Assembly: GCA_013397075.1 (NCBI GenBank)
Contig: VWZS01001992.1
Location: forward strand, 642,358-706,357
Source of the DNA: Rhabdornis inornatus
Taxonomy: Eukaryota > Chordata > Aves > Passeriformes > Rhabdornithidae
Length of the DNA: 64,000 nucleotides
Reading direction: 5' to 3'
Shown: one piece after another, positions 37,814-50,100 of the stretch
How the letters are laid out: every line of letters begins with the position of its first letter
Position numbering within the stretch: the first letter of the stretch is position 1
Made by a program: the position numbers and the translations under genes
The notes under the pieces: generated by a model
Seen by the model: only the letters and a program-made list of their open reading frames with translations
Database searches by the model: none
What the model was told of the DNA's origin: nothing

Positions 37814-40800
37814 GGCCGTGGCTGTGCCCTGGATCCGGGAGCAGGTGCACGGAGCCGGCACAAAGGGCATCCTCAGCCTCCTGTGCTGCCTTTGTTCTGC
37901 CTCAGTCTGACCTGACATCTGCCATCAGGCATGAACTGCCCTTGGAGACATTAACCTGATCAATTATTCTGTAGTTGTCTGTAATAAATTCTCATTTGGC
38001 ATTAATACTGAGCTTCAGCCAAATGAGAACCATGTTGTGTGCAGCTCAGGCCACAACAAACAGACTTTGGGGTTTGTCATGGTCAGTGTCTCTCATGTCC
38101 TCTTTGGTATGGACAGAGTTTGATGTGCGTGGGACAAGGGTTGTGGCACAAAGCTCTCTGCAGCCATCCTTCCCCAGTGCACTGAGAGCCATGTGCTGGT
38201 TTGTGCCCTCGAAGCTTGTTAAATCCTGCCTGCATTTAGGTTTCTCTAGTCACAAATGCTTTTGTTACAAATCAAAGCAGCGAGGAGACACGTCTGTCCG
38301 CACCTTGAGAGGACACACGTCTGTCCCTCTGCCACTCAGCCACATCCTGCTTTGAGCCTCTTGGTGGAAAATACCTTCAGCTCCAAGAATCAGGAGTCCC
38401 TTCAGCTGTGACAAAGCTGTGCCTTTAATCAATGTCACAGCCAAACACACAAAGGCCGTGTGGAGTAAAAGCTTTGGGAGCTCAGAGCACACCAGAAGGC
38501 TGCCCTGGGGCGTCTGAGGGTGTCTGGCAGGTGACTCTTCCCATGGCAGCAGACCCAGGCCAAGTTCACGCTGGGGACACTCAGGGCCAGCCACCTACAG
38601 CTCCAGGTTATCATTTGCAAGCAGTGGAAACGGTGATATATGAAATTGAAGAATGTCCTCTGAGTGGTGTTTATTGATGCAATTTCAGATCTTCATTTCA
38701 CTGGATATATTGAACAGCTCGAATAACACTGGCAAGGAATTATCAAACAATTACAGGATTAATTTGCCCTTTCAAAATTCGATTACATGTTTTGTGTCAT
38801 CTTATCCTGCCACTCAGGGAAATCATAATTATGTTCCCCTGCAGCATAAATGTTAGTGAAATGTGCTGTCCAAGTCAATCAGCATTATGAAGAAATTAAT
38901 CTAAGCCCTTTCCTGTTGCTAATGAACTTTTCCATTAGCTGCAAGCTCTTGTCTGTGGTTGTGCTGGTCAGGCAGAGCAGCTTCAGCAGCAGTTTTGCTG
39001 CCTGTCTCTCACATAGCTCTGTCAGTGTGTCCCCATGTGGAGAGGGCATGGAGTGCAGTTTTTGTGGAGAGCTGTGTGCCCTGGCCATGGATCAGGACAT
39101 GGAGGACATGGGCTTTTGGTGTGATGGATCTGCAGGTGTGTTTGGGCTGAGTTAGCCTGTGAACACCCCAAAATGAGACAGGCTGAGCCTGGCACAGTGA
39201 CAGCAGCAGGGTTTGCCTCTCACAGTCCTAGCCTGCATTTGGCAGTGCATTGACAAAGGGGTTACCCACACAGCAGTTAGACAGCACAAGTTCACAGTAC
39301 CAAATAGTTTTGGTGAGAAATTTGTTTTCTGTGCTGGTTCCTTTTAAAACCTCCATGATTTTCTTCCCCAGTCTCCGGACTCAAGTGACTGGAGAGTGGT
39401 GGAGATGGAGCTGCAAACACAACAGTATTATCAAGAGGCAATGCTGCAGATTTGAGACTTTAGATTTTGTGAGTAAGTTAGACACAGAGTCCATATTGCA
39501 TTATCCTGGTCCTTTATGAAAAGCTGTAGGAGAAGTTAAAATTTGTATTATATTTGATAAAATATGATAGAAGATACAATATAAGAATATTCCTACTCAT
39601 TACCTAGCTCTTCATTCTAGCTCCTCTCACTGTAGTAGCTCTGGTTCTGGAATTACTTATTCAGCCATTCCTCCAACAAAGCACTCGAGTGCAGGGCCAG
39701 TCAGTTGCTCAGAAAATGCTGATTTAGGTGACACCTCTGTGTGGCAGTTAAGCATGAAATAAAAAACACTGTGGCATCCTCACCACAGCTTCCTATCTGA
39801 GTCAGCAAGGAGGGCTGGGTCTTTATTGCTGTTTCTCTTTAGCATGTGATTAGTATTGAGTTTCCTTTCAAGTGCTTTGCTCATGGATGTTTCATGCTTT
39901 GGTTTCCAAGATAACATTCCTCCTCACTGAAAGACAACATCATTTTTCTGACTTGTTTTTTCATCAATTATGCCATGACTTCCCCCTGATAATACAGGGG
40001 GGAGATATTTCATTTCCATTTTAATAGCAGAACTCCCTCATGTACAGTGATGAATAGCTGAGATCCTGGCCTGACCTGAAGTCTGCTGAAATCAATAAGT
40101 ACCTGCTCTTGGCTTTTGTTGTGTTTGGATCAGGCTGTGGTGCATGATCCTGTCCACTGAAGTCAGTGGGAATTCTGTCTTTGATTTCACTGAGCACTGA
40201 TGAAGACATTTAATGAACAGTGCATTTCATGGTGGCAGGCTGTTTCTCTGGTAAAATGAGCTACTTGCAAATCCAGGTTTCCTGGGGACATGATGTTATA
40301 GGTGGAGAAATAAAAAGTCAGATGGTCACATCTTCTAGAAATTCATTGGGCTTTTCCTCTTGTGTTTAGTGTTTCTTTATGGCCGACATGCAGCAATTTT
40401 TATTCCAGATATTGTTATGATAAAGCCTCGTGTGTCACTCAGCAAACTGAATATCTCATTCCCCTGGGACATTCAATCACCACTAAAGAGTCATTCCAAA
40501 ATACTTTGTTGTCTATTTGGATTTGGAGATTATTGTTAATTTGATGACAAATACAGTTTTTCCTTTCCCTTTCCCAACCAGAAAAGCTCATTTAAAGTTT
40601 AGACACGTGAGTCCTGTGGGCCTGAGGACCACAGAGCAAGTTCTCAAAGCACTGGTTGTTCCCTGTGCACAGAAACCACCACATCCAGACCCCAGCTCCA
40701 CCAAAAATGGGGCAGAATGGCTGTAAGGTCCACTCTGCTTCCCCTTCAGCCTGTGGGGAGCCTCCAGCAGCTCATGAGGACACGAGCTTTGTGTGTCTGT

Positions 40801-43800
40801 ACTATTCTTAATTTCCTGCTACGTGGCTACCATATCATCTATATGTGGCACTTGGCTTTGCAGCCAGCTCATTTCTGAGCAGCTTTGTGAGCAGCAGGTC
40901 ACAGACAGCCTGACCTGGCCCAGCTGCTCCCTGAGGTGTCACCCTCGGGGCTTTTTTAGGGAAGGCTGTCATTAGACTACAGCAGCAGGCTCAAACTTTG
41001 TGCCTTGTTTCTGTATTTAAAGTTAACATGTTTAAGTCCCAGTTGCAGGCATACAGACACGGGGTTTTAAGACTGCTCCCTTTCTTAGGCTCATGGCAGG
41101 GTAAATATAATGGCTCCACGTTATCTGGAGCAGTATTTGCATGAGAGGCATGTCATCAGCTGTAGTTAACCTGTGTGTGTCTCAGAGGAAGACAAAGAGC
41201 ATTTCAATCTGCCAGCTGAAAGCACGGGCTGTTTCCTTCCCCTCCCTCTGACCCTGGCAGTCCCACAACGTGCATCTGCGTGGGACTCGAAGGAGCAGGG
41301 GGGTCGAGTGGCCCTAGGCCTGTTCAGCCATTCAGGCAGCCCTGGTGTGTCAATAATCCCCTCCCGAAGGAAAGCTGGGCAGCAGCTCCTGCTCAGCCTC
41401 CCGGGTGCTCCTGCCTGCTCCATTGGGTTTGCTCAGGGTTAGCAATGGCTTCATTAGGGGAGGAGTGATTTGGGAATAGAACTCCCTGGCCAAAGCTGCT
41501 GGGAGGCTGCTCAGGATTAGTCCCAGTTCTCTTTCTCAGGCAGCATCTCTGGACAGTGCTTGGGACAGAAATCTCTCACCACTGGAACAGCACACAAAAA
41601 CACAACCAAAGGCTCCAGGTTATCCTACACGCCGGGCCAGAGCTGCCCGCTGCCTTTGGATGCTCAGGACTCCTTCGTGCAGACTGAACTGGGAATGTAG
41701 CTGGGGATGGGTTTATTCCACTGGCCCTGGAGTTTCAGGGGTGCCTGAGCACTAAGCCAGCCTGTTTTGCACCACCCTGTACCAAAACAGTTGCAGTGCA
41801 AAAGCTGAACTGGGAGAGGTGGATGTGTGCTCTGCAGGCTGAGCCCCTGGGTCACAGCTGTCCTTGTTTTCTGGTTCTGCAGGAATGCAGACACATATTC
41901 CAGTATGAGTTTGCTGGCCCCTCCTAGCTCAGCCCCAGATGTCAGCCCTGCTCTTGGCTCCCTGCTGCACAGCACAGCCCTCACCACCCCAGCTCTGGAG
42001 GCTCCTTCTTGTGGAATCCATTGGCTTCAGCAGCAGCAAAGTCTGAGCCATGTTTTGACATGAGAAAACTCCTTGTTTTCATTAGAAGGTTCAAGCAATT
42101 CCCAACTGTCTTCAACTGCTGATGACAAAACCCCTTTCCCACTCCTCTAGGGATGTAAGTCTTATCCTGTCTCTGCAAATGAGGGAGACACAGGTGGTCC
42201 TGAGCTTTAGGATGGATCTGCATGTTCATTAACTGCCTGGACAGTAAATTGAGTTTAAACATCCCTAGCACTATTTTTGTCTTCAAATCTTTGGAAATCC
42301 ATTTTGCTCTGCAATGATATGGAGAAAACAAATAAAGCAAAAGGATACACATTTACAGAAATGCAGAGTATGTTGTATCTAAAAATACAGCTGAAAAATC
42401 AGAACAATGTATGCCAGGGTCTGCTTAATCACTGAGAATGGAAGGATAAAACATTCTTGATACATGAAAAGCAAAGCCTTGTCCAGTTTTGGTCCACGCT
42501 GGGAGCTGTTCAGCAGTGACCAGCAAGGGCACACACTGCTGGGATGGATGGAAAGATTAACATTGGTGCAACCAGAGGGGCTCAGCACATCTGAGTAATT
42601 GACTGCAAATTGGCAGATGGCTGTGGTAAGAGGATTACCATGAATCAAGTTAGATGGCGAGTGTAACAAAGCAATTGGAAGCAAAAATAACACTGCTTTT
42701 TTCATTCCAATTAAAAGCTAAGTGAACACCAATAGCTTTGAAGCATACTGAATGACAGCAGCTTTTGATGTCAGCTCAGAGCTTCCCAAAAGCTCCTCTT
42801 CCCTTTCTCATCTCCTGTCCTGACCTCTCTGGGGCTCTGTCCTTGCTGCCTCCACTTGCACAGAGTGTCTGGAAGTTTTTCCCTGCCACGTTGGTCTGAC
42901 AGCACCTTGGCTGCTGGACTGTCACAGGCAGAATTGCCCTTGAGGTGCACCAAGAGAAGGACCCCAACATCCCTTGTTCTTTACAGCATCACCAAAAAGC
43001 CTCCTGGATGCAATGTGCCAGGCCTTGAGCCACTGACATGTCCCAGCCTCTGAGCACGTGGCACTGGGGCACAGGGATTGTTCACTGGTGTGTGTTTGCT
43101 CTGGCACCTCTTCCCTGGTCCCTTCAGTGTCTGGTCCCATCTCCCTTCTGTCACCAAGAGATGACACAGCCCACTCCAGACGGATCTGAGACAGCCTGGG
43201 TTGAGTTTTAGAGAGCTAATCTCCAGGCTGGCAGGGGAAGGTGGAACAGAAATCATCTCTTCTTGTGCATGTCCCACAGGACACCCAGCCTTGGGCAGCT
43301 CATGCCAAACCAGCTGCTGGTCCCATGGGTGCTATTCCCAGCACCAGTTGATCCCATTCAGTTCCCGAAGCTCTTTGCATTTTATTGCACTTCCAACTGC
43401 AAGAATTTCAGAGGGCATAGAGCCATAGAACCATGGAATATATTCCCTGTTTGGGACACACAGGTCGGTAGTTACGAACCAGGCATTCCAAAAGTCAGTG
43501 TGTGCCTGGTGCTGAGGGAAGGCCCCAGGAGCCACAGTCCCCTCCCCACTTCTCTGACCAAAAGAAGGCTGCTGTGGAAGGAGGCAGAGCATAAGGTTTA
43601 AGGTTTGCTTGGCTCCACAGACCCTGAATTTCTGTCAAACACTTGGGCCCTTTTGATGTGCTGCACCCCAGATGAATTCAAAGATGAGCTTGTATTGTTC
43701 AGAGCAAGCTGACACATCAGGAGAATGTGATGTGGCATGAAATCTGTGGCACTGCTTTGATGAGCTCTTTTGGTTCCTTCTTTCTCTCAGTCTCCTCTTT

Positions 43801-45459
43801 TACACCATTTCCAATAGTGAGGGTTTCCTAAGAGTGTCTGGCTTCCCTCTTCTGTCCCTTTTCTCCATTCTGCTGTTAGTTCCTTTAGCTCTCACTCCAT
43901 GCTTTCCCCCAAGCCAGGGGTGTTTCTGCTGCTGCAGAGGGATTAGCTCTTGGGAGCAGGACTTTGCCTGGCTGGGGTCCCCAAGCCAAGCCCTGATGGC
44001 ACCACCCCATGTGGAGAGCAGGCTCCAGCTGCCAGACAGGGCTGGCAGCTGCTGAGAGCAGCAGCACTTGAGCAGCAGCAAATCATCCCAAAGCAGTCCT
44101 GGATGAGAGGGAGATGATAACTGCAGGCTGGTGGGGAAGGAGCTTTGCCAGCTGCCCGGGCAGGACTGCCAGAGCCAGCTCTGTCTCCAGCTACCCACAG
44201 TAAGGAAGGCAGCAGAGGAGTGTGTGAGCCAAGCCTAAAAGATAATCCTTGCTGTGGCAAGCAGGTCTGCATGCAGGGGGGGAGCTGGCCTCTGTGAGAG
44301 CTGCAAGGGGGTAAATCCCCAGGGATGCACCACGGGCTCCAAACTGCCACCAACCCAGCACTGCTGGCCAGCACACAGCTCGATTAGAGCCTCGAAATGG
44401 GACAGGAATGAGGACAAAGGTATCATTGTAGAAATAAGATATATGTCATTGTATACAGCTTTATCTGACACTAACATTAATGCAGATCTTTTCAAGAGTT
44501 TCGGTGGGCCCAAACCATTCAGTCTTCAGAGGAAGAAAGTGCTTGAGATTTTGAGGGACTCTCTCCGTTCTTGGTTTTCTCCCTGAGCTGCGTTCCCCTT
44601 CAACCAGCATCCCTGACACTTTGTGTCTCTGCTAAAGCAAAGAGATCCTTTCGCTTTTTGTTCGTTCTGCTTGGGCAGAAGTTGGTAGAAGGACTAAGCA
44701 GAAGCTGTGCAAGAGGTTTCTGCCATGGAAATGAGGCAGGAAAACCCTCGTTGAAATGGCTCACGCAAGTGCAAGGAGGTGTCACCAGCTCTTCCTCGGG
44801 GAGGGATGGCAATCGCTGCAGTGCCACTTTGTGGTGGGACTGAGGAACAGATCCACGGAAAATTCACCCTCGACAGGAACAGTTGTGGAAACGAGGAGCC
44901 GTGGTTTAACTGGGCTCAGCTCGGGTCACACTTGACCTGAAGGTGAGTGACCTCCAGGCCCTTTGGCCAAAGCCAGTGCGAGTTCCCAAAGCACCACTGA
45001 CCTCGCCAGGTGCCACCCTCAACCTCTCCAACCTCCAAAGCAGAACACGGCTACTCAACCTCTGGGCTGTGTATCCGTGTCTGATCTTCCTTGCAGTGTT
45101 TCCTACACGCCTGCTGGGGCTTCTTTCTGCCTTACATATCTTCAAAACCTGACTAGTCCTTTGCCAATGTCCAGCGATCATCAGAGGAACTGACAAAGGG
45201 ATCACAGTTTCCTTTTTCTAATCTCCACATGGATATGACCAACCCCTTAATTCTTTCAAAATCCAGCAAGAAGTGAGGAGGCCATAGGTGCAAGAAATGC
45301 CACTGAGTTCAGAAGCTTTACAGCGATAATTAGTACTGGAAATTGCAGCTACCAAATGACCCTGGTTTAATGTGCTGGCGGCTGGGCCTTGCCCCCGCAC
45401 TTTGCCCAGGGCAGGAGGTGGAGCTCAGCCCTGGAGTGCCAGCAGGCAGAGAGCAGGAG
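37814..45459. other. Noncoding unique DNA, no gene recognised
   Basis: No convincing coding region. GC content is somewhat higher than in the left part of the window, which lengthens chance open frames. A diverged duplicate of about 28 bases carrying CACGTCTGTCC is found at 38282-38336. Short CpG-containing patches at about 41220-41410 and 44880-45120 do not reach island quality. Around 43425-43445 the words CATAGA and CCATGGAAT recall a CR1 terminus but are too diverged to call. Confidence 0.55.
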
Positions 45460-45555
45460 CTGCTCCTGCTTCTGCTCCTGCAACCCCTGCTCCTGCCCCT
45501 GCTCCTGCCCCTGCTCCTGCCCCTGCTCCTGCCCCTGTCCCTGCTCCTGCCCCTG
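45460..45555 (+). repeat. CTGCTC/CTGCCC hexamer array, truncated by the assembly gap
   Basis: A CTGCTCCTGCCC repeat (12-base period, six-base sub-period) runs into the unknown bases at 45556, so its full length is not known. The left end is degenerate (CTGCTTCTGCTCCTGCAACC). The strand shown is pyrimidine-rich with G at every third or sixth position. Being built of multiples of three, it translates without stops into Leu/Pro, Ala/Pro or Cys/Ser/Pro repeats depending on frame; the apparent proteins are not evidence of a gene. Confidence 0.9.
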
Positions 45556-45838
45556 NNNNNNNNNNNNNNNNNNNNNNNNNNNNNNNNNNNNNNNNNNNNN
45601 NNNNNNNNNNNNNNNNNNNNNNNNNNNNNNNNNNNNNNNNNNNNNNNNNNNNNNNNNNNNNNNNNNNNNNNNNNNNNNNNNNNNNNNNNNNNNNNNNNNN
45701 NNNNNNNNNNNNNNNNNNNNNNNNNNNNNNNNNNNNNNNNNNNNNNNNNNNNNNNNNNNNNNNNNNNNNNNNNNNNNNNNNNNNNNNNNNNNNNNNNNNN
45801 NNNNNNNNNNNNNNNNNNNNNNNNNNNNNNNNNNNNNN
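45556..45838. other. Assembly gap (283 N)
   Basis: A run of unknown bases. It lies between two unrelated tandem arrays, a hexamer array on the left and a 17-bp array on the right, so it is likely to hide more tandem repeat and its true length may differ. Any open frame drawn across it is meaningless. Confidence 0.98.
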
Positions 45839-45840
45839 CA

Positions 45841-46010
45841 GAGCCAGGCTTTGGTCAGAGCCAGGCTTTGGGCACTGCCAGGCTTTGGTCAGAGCCAGGC
45901 TTTGGGCACAGCCAGGCTTTGGTCAGAGCCAGGCTTTGGGCACTGCCAGGCTTTGGGCACAGCCAGGCTTTGGGCACAGCCGGGCTCTGGACAATGCCAG
46001 GCTTTGGGCA
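45841..46010 (+). repeat. 17-bp minisatellite, ten copies
   Basis: Ten uninterrupted 17-base units with core GCCAGGCTTTGGKCA. The first six alternate TTTGGTCA and TTTGGGCA forms, making a 34-base dimer repeated three times; the last four are of the GGGCA type, with unit nine (CCGGGCTCTGGACA) most diverged. Since 17 is not a multiple of three and the unit contains no stop in any forward frame, all three forward frames stay open through it. The left end is cut by the assembly gap, so the copy number is a minimum. Confidence 0.95.
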
Positions 46011-47128
46011 CGGGTGGTGCTGACTCAGCAGAACCGAACCTGCGCCCAGAGCCTGCAGCAGTGTCCAGGCTGCAGAACGCCAAGGCAGCCTGGGGCTGTT
46101 GTCTCAGCCCCAGTGCCTGCCGAGCATGGTGTGGTGTGACACCAGCGTGGCTTGGGGACAGCAGCCCACTGCTGGAAAGAGCGAGTGGGACCAGGGCAAG
46201 GACTGACAGAACATGACTGCCAAAGGCAGGGTTAGCTGAGGAAGTGAGAAAAAAGAGCCACAGGCATGTTCTTGAGCAATGAAGACATTAACTGGGGGCC
46301 TGAGGTGTGATGTGCGGGCAGTTTCAGCCCTGCTGTGTCCTTCGCACATCCTTAGAGGGTCCCTGCCCGGCAGGGGCCGTGCCCTGGCCAGCGCTCGCCA
46401 GCCTGGCACGGAGTGGCACTGAACGCCACAGCCGGGAGCAGCAGGGACAGCCAGTGCCACCTTCGGGAGTGCCCCTCTCCCTGCTGCGTGATGGCCGGGA
46501 GCTGCCCGTGGCTGCACAGCTCCTAACTCCAATCGCAAGGGGAAATCAAGGCTGCAGCTACTGCTGCAGAAATTCCAGAAATTCCTGCTCCGGGTTGCCT
46601 GATGCAAATCAGGGTGTGAACCCGGGAGAACCAGCGCTAATGCTGATCTCTCTCTGCTTCCTCCTGAAAGGACGGCTTGCTTTTCTTTAAAGAAAATGTG
46701 ATTTACCTTAAATGTATCAGAAAAGGGCAGGTAATTCGATTCTATCGACCAGCACAGCTCCAAGCATTTCAGTTCTGGGTGATTTCTGCATTACCTGGTG
46801 GGAGGGACTGGGCAGTCCTGCAGCAGGCACAGTCAGGCATTACCTGGTGATTAACTGCAGCATTGGGTTTGAACAACCTGCATTGTTCCAGTTACTGAGT
46901 CCAGTCCACTGGCACTCCTTTAAGGACTGTCTGAATGCGTGGTCCCTACCTGGAATGAAAACTTCTCTGCTTTCCAAAGGTACAGTCGTTTGAGCCTTTC
47001 CCAAATTCTGGTAAAATGTCTTTGACAGTTACTCCACAGCCAGGGACTTGTCACAGCACTTTCAGATCTCCAGGTGTACTCTTCATTTTCAAGATCAACA
47101 CATACGCTGTAGTTTAACCTAGAAAACA

Positions 47129-47144
47129 GATTTTTTTTTTTTTC
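47129..47144 (+). repeat. Poly-T run
   Basis: About fifteen consecutive T bases. On the minus strand this is a poly-A run, but no retroposed body is recognisable beside it. Confidence 0.8.
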
Positions 47145-50100
47145 ATCTGTCATCTCTTTATCACTCACTCTTGGTGAGTAACCAGAGAATTCATGAGAGG
47201 CAGCTGCAGCTCTCAGCTCCAGTGAGGAGATTATTAATAGTGTGTGCCAAAGCTACACCCTGGCTGCACACGCCAGGCACTTGTTACAGGCGTGTGCCAC
47301 TTTTCTGAAGGAGTCTGTAATACAAACTCCTCTTGGATTTCTAGCACAGCACTGCACCCTCAAATATTTCTGGGTTAGAAATCAGATGAACAGCTCTGTC
47401 TAGTGGCACTTGCAATTACTACATGGGAAGGTCGTTATTTCTAACAGAATTCAGTCCATGTGTCGAATCAAGTGAGTCTAAAAATAGCTGATTTTCTTGC
47501 TTTTCCACATGGCAAGTGCTCTGAGTACTTCTGGAGACATGGGATAAACATGTGAGGCCACACTCTGCCATGAGCTTTCTGTTCTTTTAAGAGCTTTACT
47601 GCCTTTATTTAGTTTTCACCAAAAGCAATAAAAATAAAATACAATAAAAAAGGCTTTGCCTTTCCTGCAGCTGTGGCTGTGATTTGGAGGGCCCTGTGCT
47701 TCCCTGCCCCTGAGGTGTTGGGTGCTGATGTCCCAAATCGATCCCAGCTCACCAGCCTGTTGTATGGCACAGTCACTTAGGTTTGGGTTTTGGGCAAGTT
47801 CCATGGTACTGCTCTGTGGAGTTCTTAACAAAACAATCAACTGGGGAAATGATTCTGGGCCCTGTCAGAACCTGGGCTGGGGGATTCCTCATTTGACCAG
47901 TTTTAAGCGTGAACAGGTCCTGGTTCAGGACCTGAATATGGAAAAAGCCCCAGTTACAGGATATCAATGTGTCCCTCTCTGTATTTTAGCTCCCAGGATG
48001 TGGCCAGATGGTGACTTACCTTTGGGCTGGTTGTTTTCTACAGTGAATATGAGATGTATGATATTGGTTATTCCTTACAACAACCCTGTGAACAGCTTGC
48101 TACTGTCTGAAGTGTTCCAAAACACTGTAAAAATTCTAAATCACTTCAAATTTTCTAAAAAATAAAAAAAGTCACAAAAGGATGGGAGATTTTCCCCCTG
48201 AAATATCAAAATTAGTTATAAATATGTTCTTTAAAAAATTTCCTTTATTGTCATGATTTTGGTACAGCAAATTCATTATGTGATGTATGAAATGGAACAG
48301 CAGCACACATAGCAGCTGGTGGTGATTCTGGAACAGCTTTGGGGTTCCTGTCTCCATGGATGCTGGGTGTGCACCTCCAGGTGTGCTCAGGTGGGCACAG
48401 AGCTGGTGCTCCACCTGGAGAGAAGGGACAGCAAGTGCTTGCTGTGTTGGCAGATGTCCTGACATCCCAAGGTTTTGGATGGCAGCACTGCCAGCCTGAG
48501 TGCCCTGAGGTTCAGGTAAACGTGCCATGGAAAGCCACGTGTGCTCCCCTGTGTGCTCCTCATCCTCACAGCTCCCAGGTGTTGAGCCCTTACCTCTGAC
48601 AGGTCTGAGCAGTCTGACACCCACCCACAGGTCTGGCTTTCCTTCCCTGCCACACTGAGCTGTGAGCTCAGCAGGCTTTGGGAGCTCAGAGCCACCCACC
48701 TGCCCCTCCACACCCACCCACTCTTATTCACCCCAGCTGGGCTTAGGGAGTGACTCCACTTGTATGTGACATGGTGATGGTGAAACAGCACCTTTGCATC
48801 AAAAGGGAAAATGGGTGTGAAGGGAGAAGGTGGTGGAGTTCTGGGATCAGAAGTGGCTGCTTTGTGCTGGATGTGTGTGTGTGCAGTGCTGCTGGGTCTG
48901 ACCACAGCCACCTGTGTTACTGTGCAGTCAGAATTAGTGAGCACGGATGACACAGAGATTGCACTAATTATTTCAGGGTAAGGATTCAGCATGTATCCTT
49001 GTCCAGTGACTTCAGGTTACGGGGCACCAGAGGTCAGAGCCTAAACAGGAAAGGTGAGGGCACTGGAACTCGCTCAAGGTTTTGGGTGAGCCTCAGCACA
49101 AAGCACCCATGTGCTGCCTGTGTGCCCAGGTCACAGCTGAAGAGCAGATGCTGCAGAGATTGCAAAGCAAGTGGCACATTCTCGTGTATTGAAATCTCTC
49201 TTGAAACAAGGACTTTCCCTTTTCTTAGCAGGCAAGGCTCTGTTCCTTAAGCGTGGCAAGCAGGTAGAGACAGAAATAAAGCTGAGAATGGCTGACAGTC
49301 ATGGCCAGCACAACTTTCACATGGAGCCCTGACTTGCAGGGTTTTCTGAAATCTCCAATGAAGCCGGCAGATTTTCCACAGGAATGCATTCCTGTTCGAT
49401 CTGCTCCTCCCTGCCTTCAGCAGCGTGGCTGCAGCCCTGCCTGGCTTTGCTGAGATAAGCACAGCAGTGATCGCAGAAAGCTGCGCCCCCTGCCCGGGAG
49501 GGATTCCAGGTTCGGTCCCGTTGCCTTCTCCGGACTCTTGCTTTATCCCGGGTCCTGCAGCTGCTTTTCCCTCTGTGCCCCCTCACCCCGGGCTGCTGCC
49601 TCTCTGTGCCACAACCCAGACTGGATCTGGAGAACTGGGTTTTTCAGTTATTTCTGTCCAACATTTTGAAGCTGCAAGTCCTGGATCGTGTCTCTTTTCC
49701 CTCCTTCTCCCTTGTGCTGAGTTTTCTTTCTCACATCTCCTTCTCTAGGTTCTGACTCATTTCACTCTTTGTGAGCTCTCATTTGGCATCTCCCATGCTG
49801 TCTGCCTGCCAATTCCTTGCAATCCCCACTGTCTCTCCACTATGTTACTTGGATGTCTGCCAATTCTCAGCCTTTAAACTTCAGTATTTCTAGGATCTGC
49901 TCTCCTGAGATTTTTTCCTCTTTTTTTTTATTTCCTCTCCCTTTTTAATATTTCTAACCATTTCTCCTTTGGCCCTGTGCTGAACTCTCTCAAGGCACAA
50001 GAAAAATAAGAAGGTTCTTTTGTGACCTGACTTGGAACAGATTGAATTCCGAATGGTGGTGTAGAGATTTGTTTCAATATGCTCCTGGAGGCTTTATTCA

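Noticed and set aside
37460..37915. Pro/Ser/Ala-rich and Trp/Gly/Glu-rich open frames on both strands
   Set aside because: They are translations of the pentamer/nonamer array and are open on both strands at once, which a real gene would not require.
43419..43480. CATAGA/CCATGGAAT words resembling a CR1 3' terminus
   Set aside because: The diagnostic TTGGAAAGGACC and GAGTCCAACC segments do not follow, so the match is too weak to call a CR1 fragment.
44595..44608. CCCCTTCAACCAGC matches the 3' part of miR-133
   Set aside because: The miR-133 seed region at its 5' end is absent, and there is no complementary arm upstream.
45343..46216. Open frames of 226, 255 and 275 codons spanning the gap
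   Set aside because: They exist in all three forward frames only because unknown bases are read through and both flanking tandem arrays lack stop codons.
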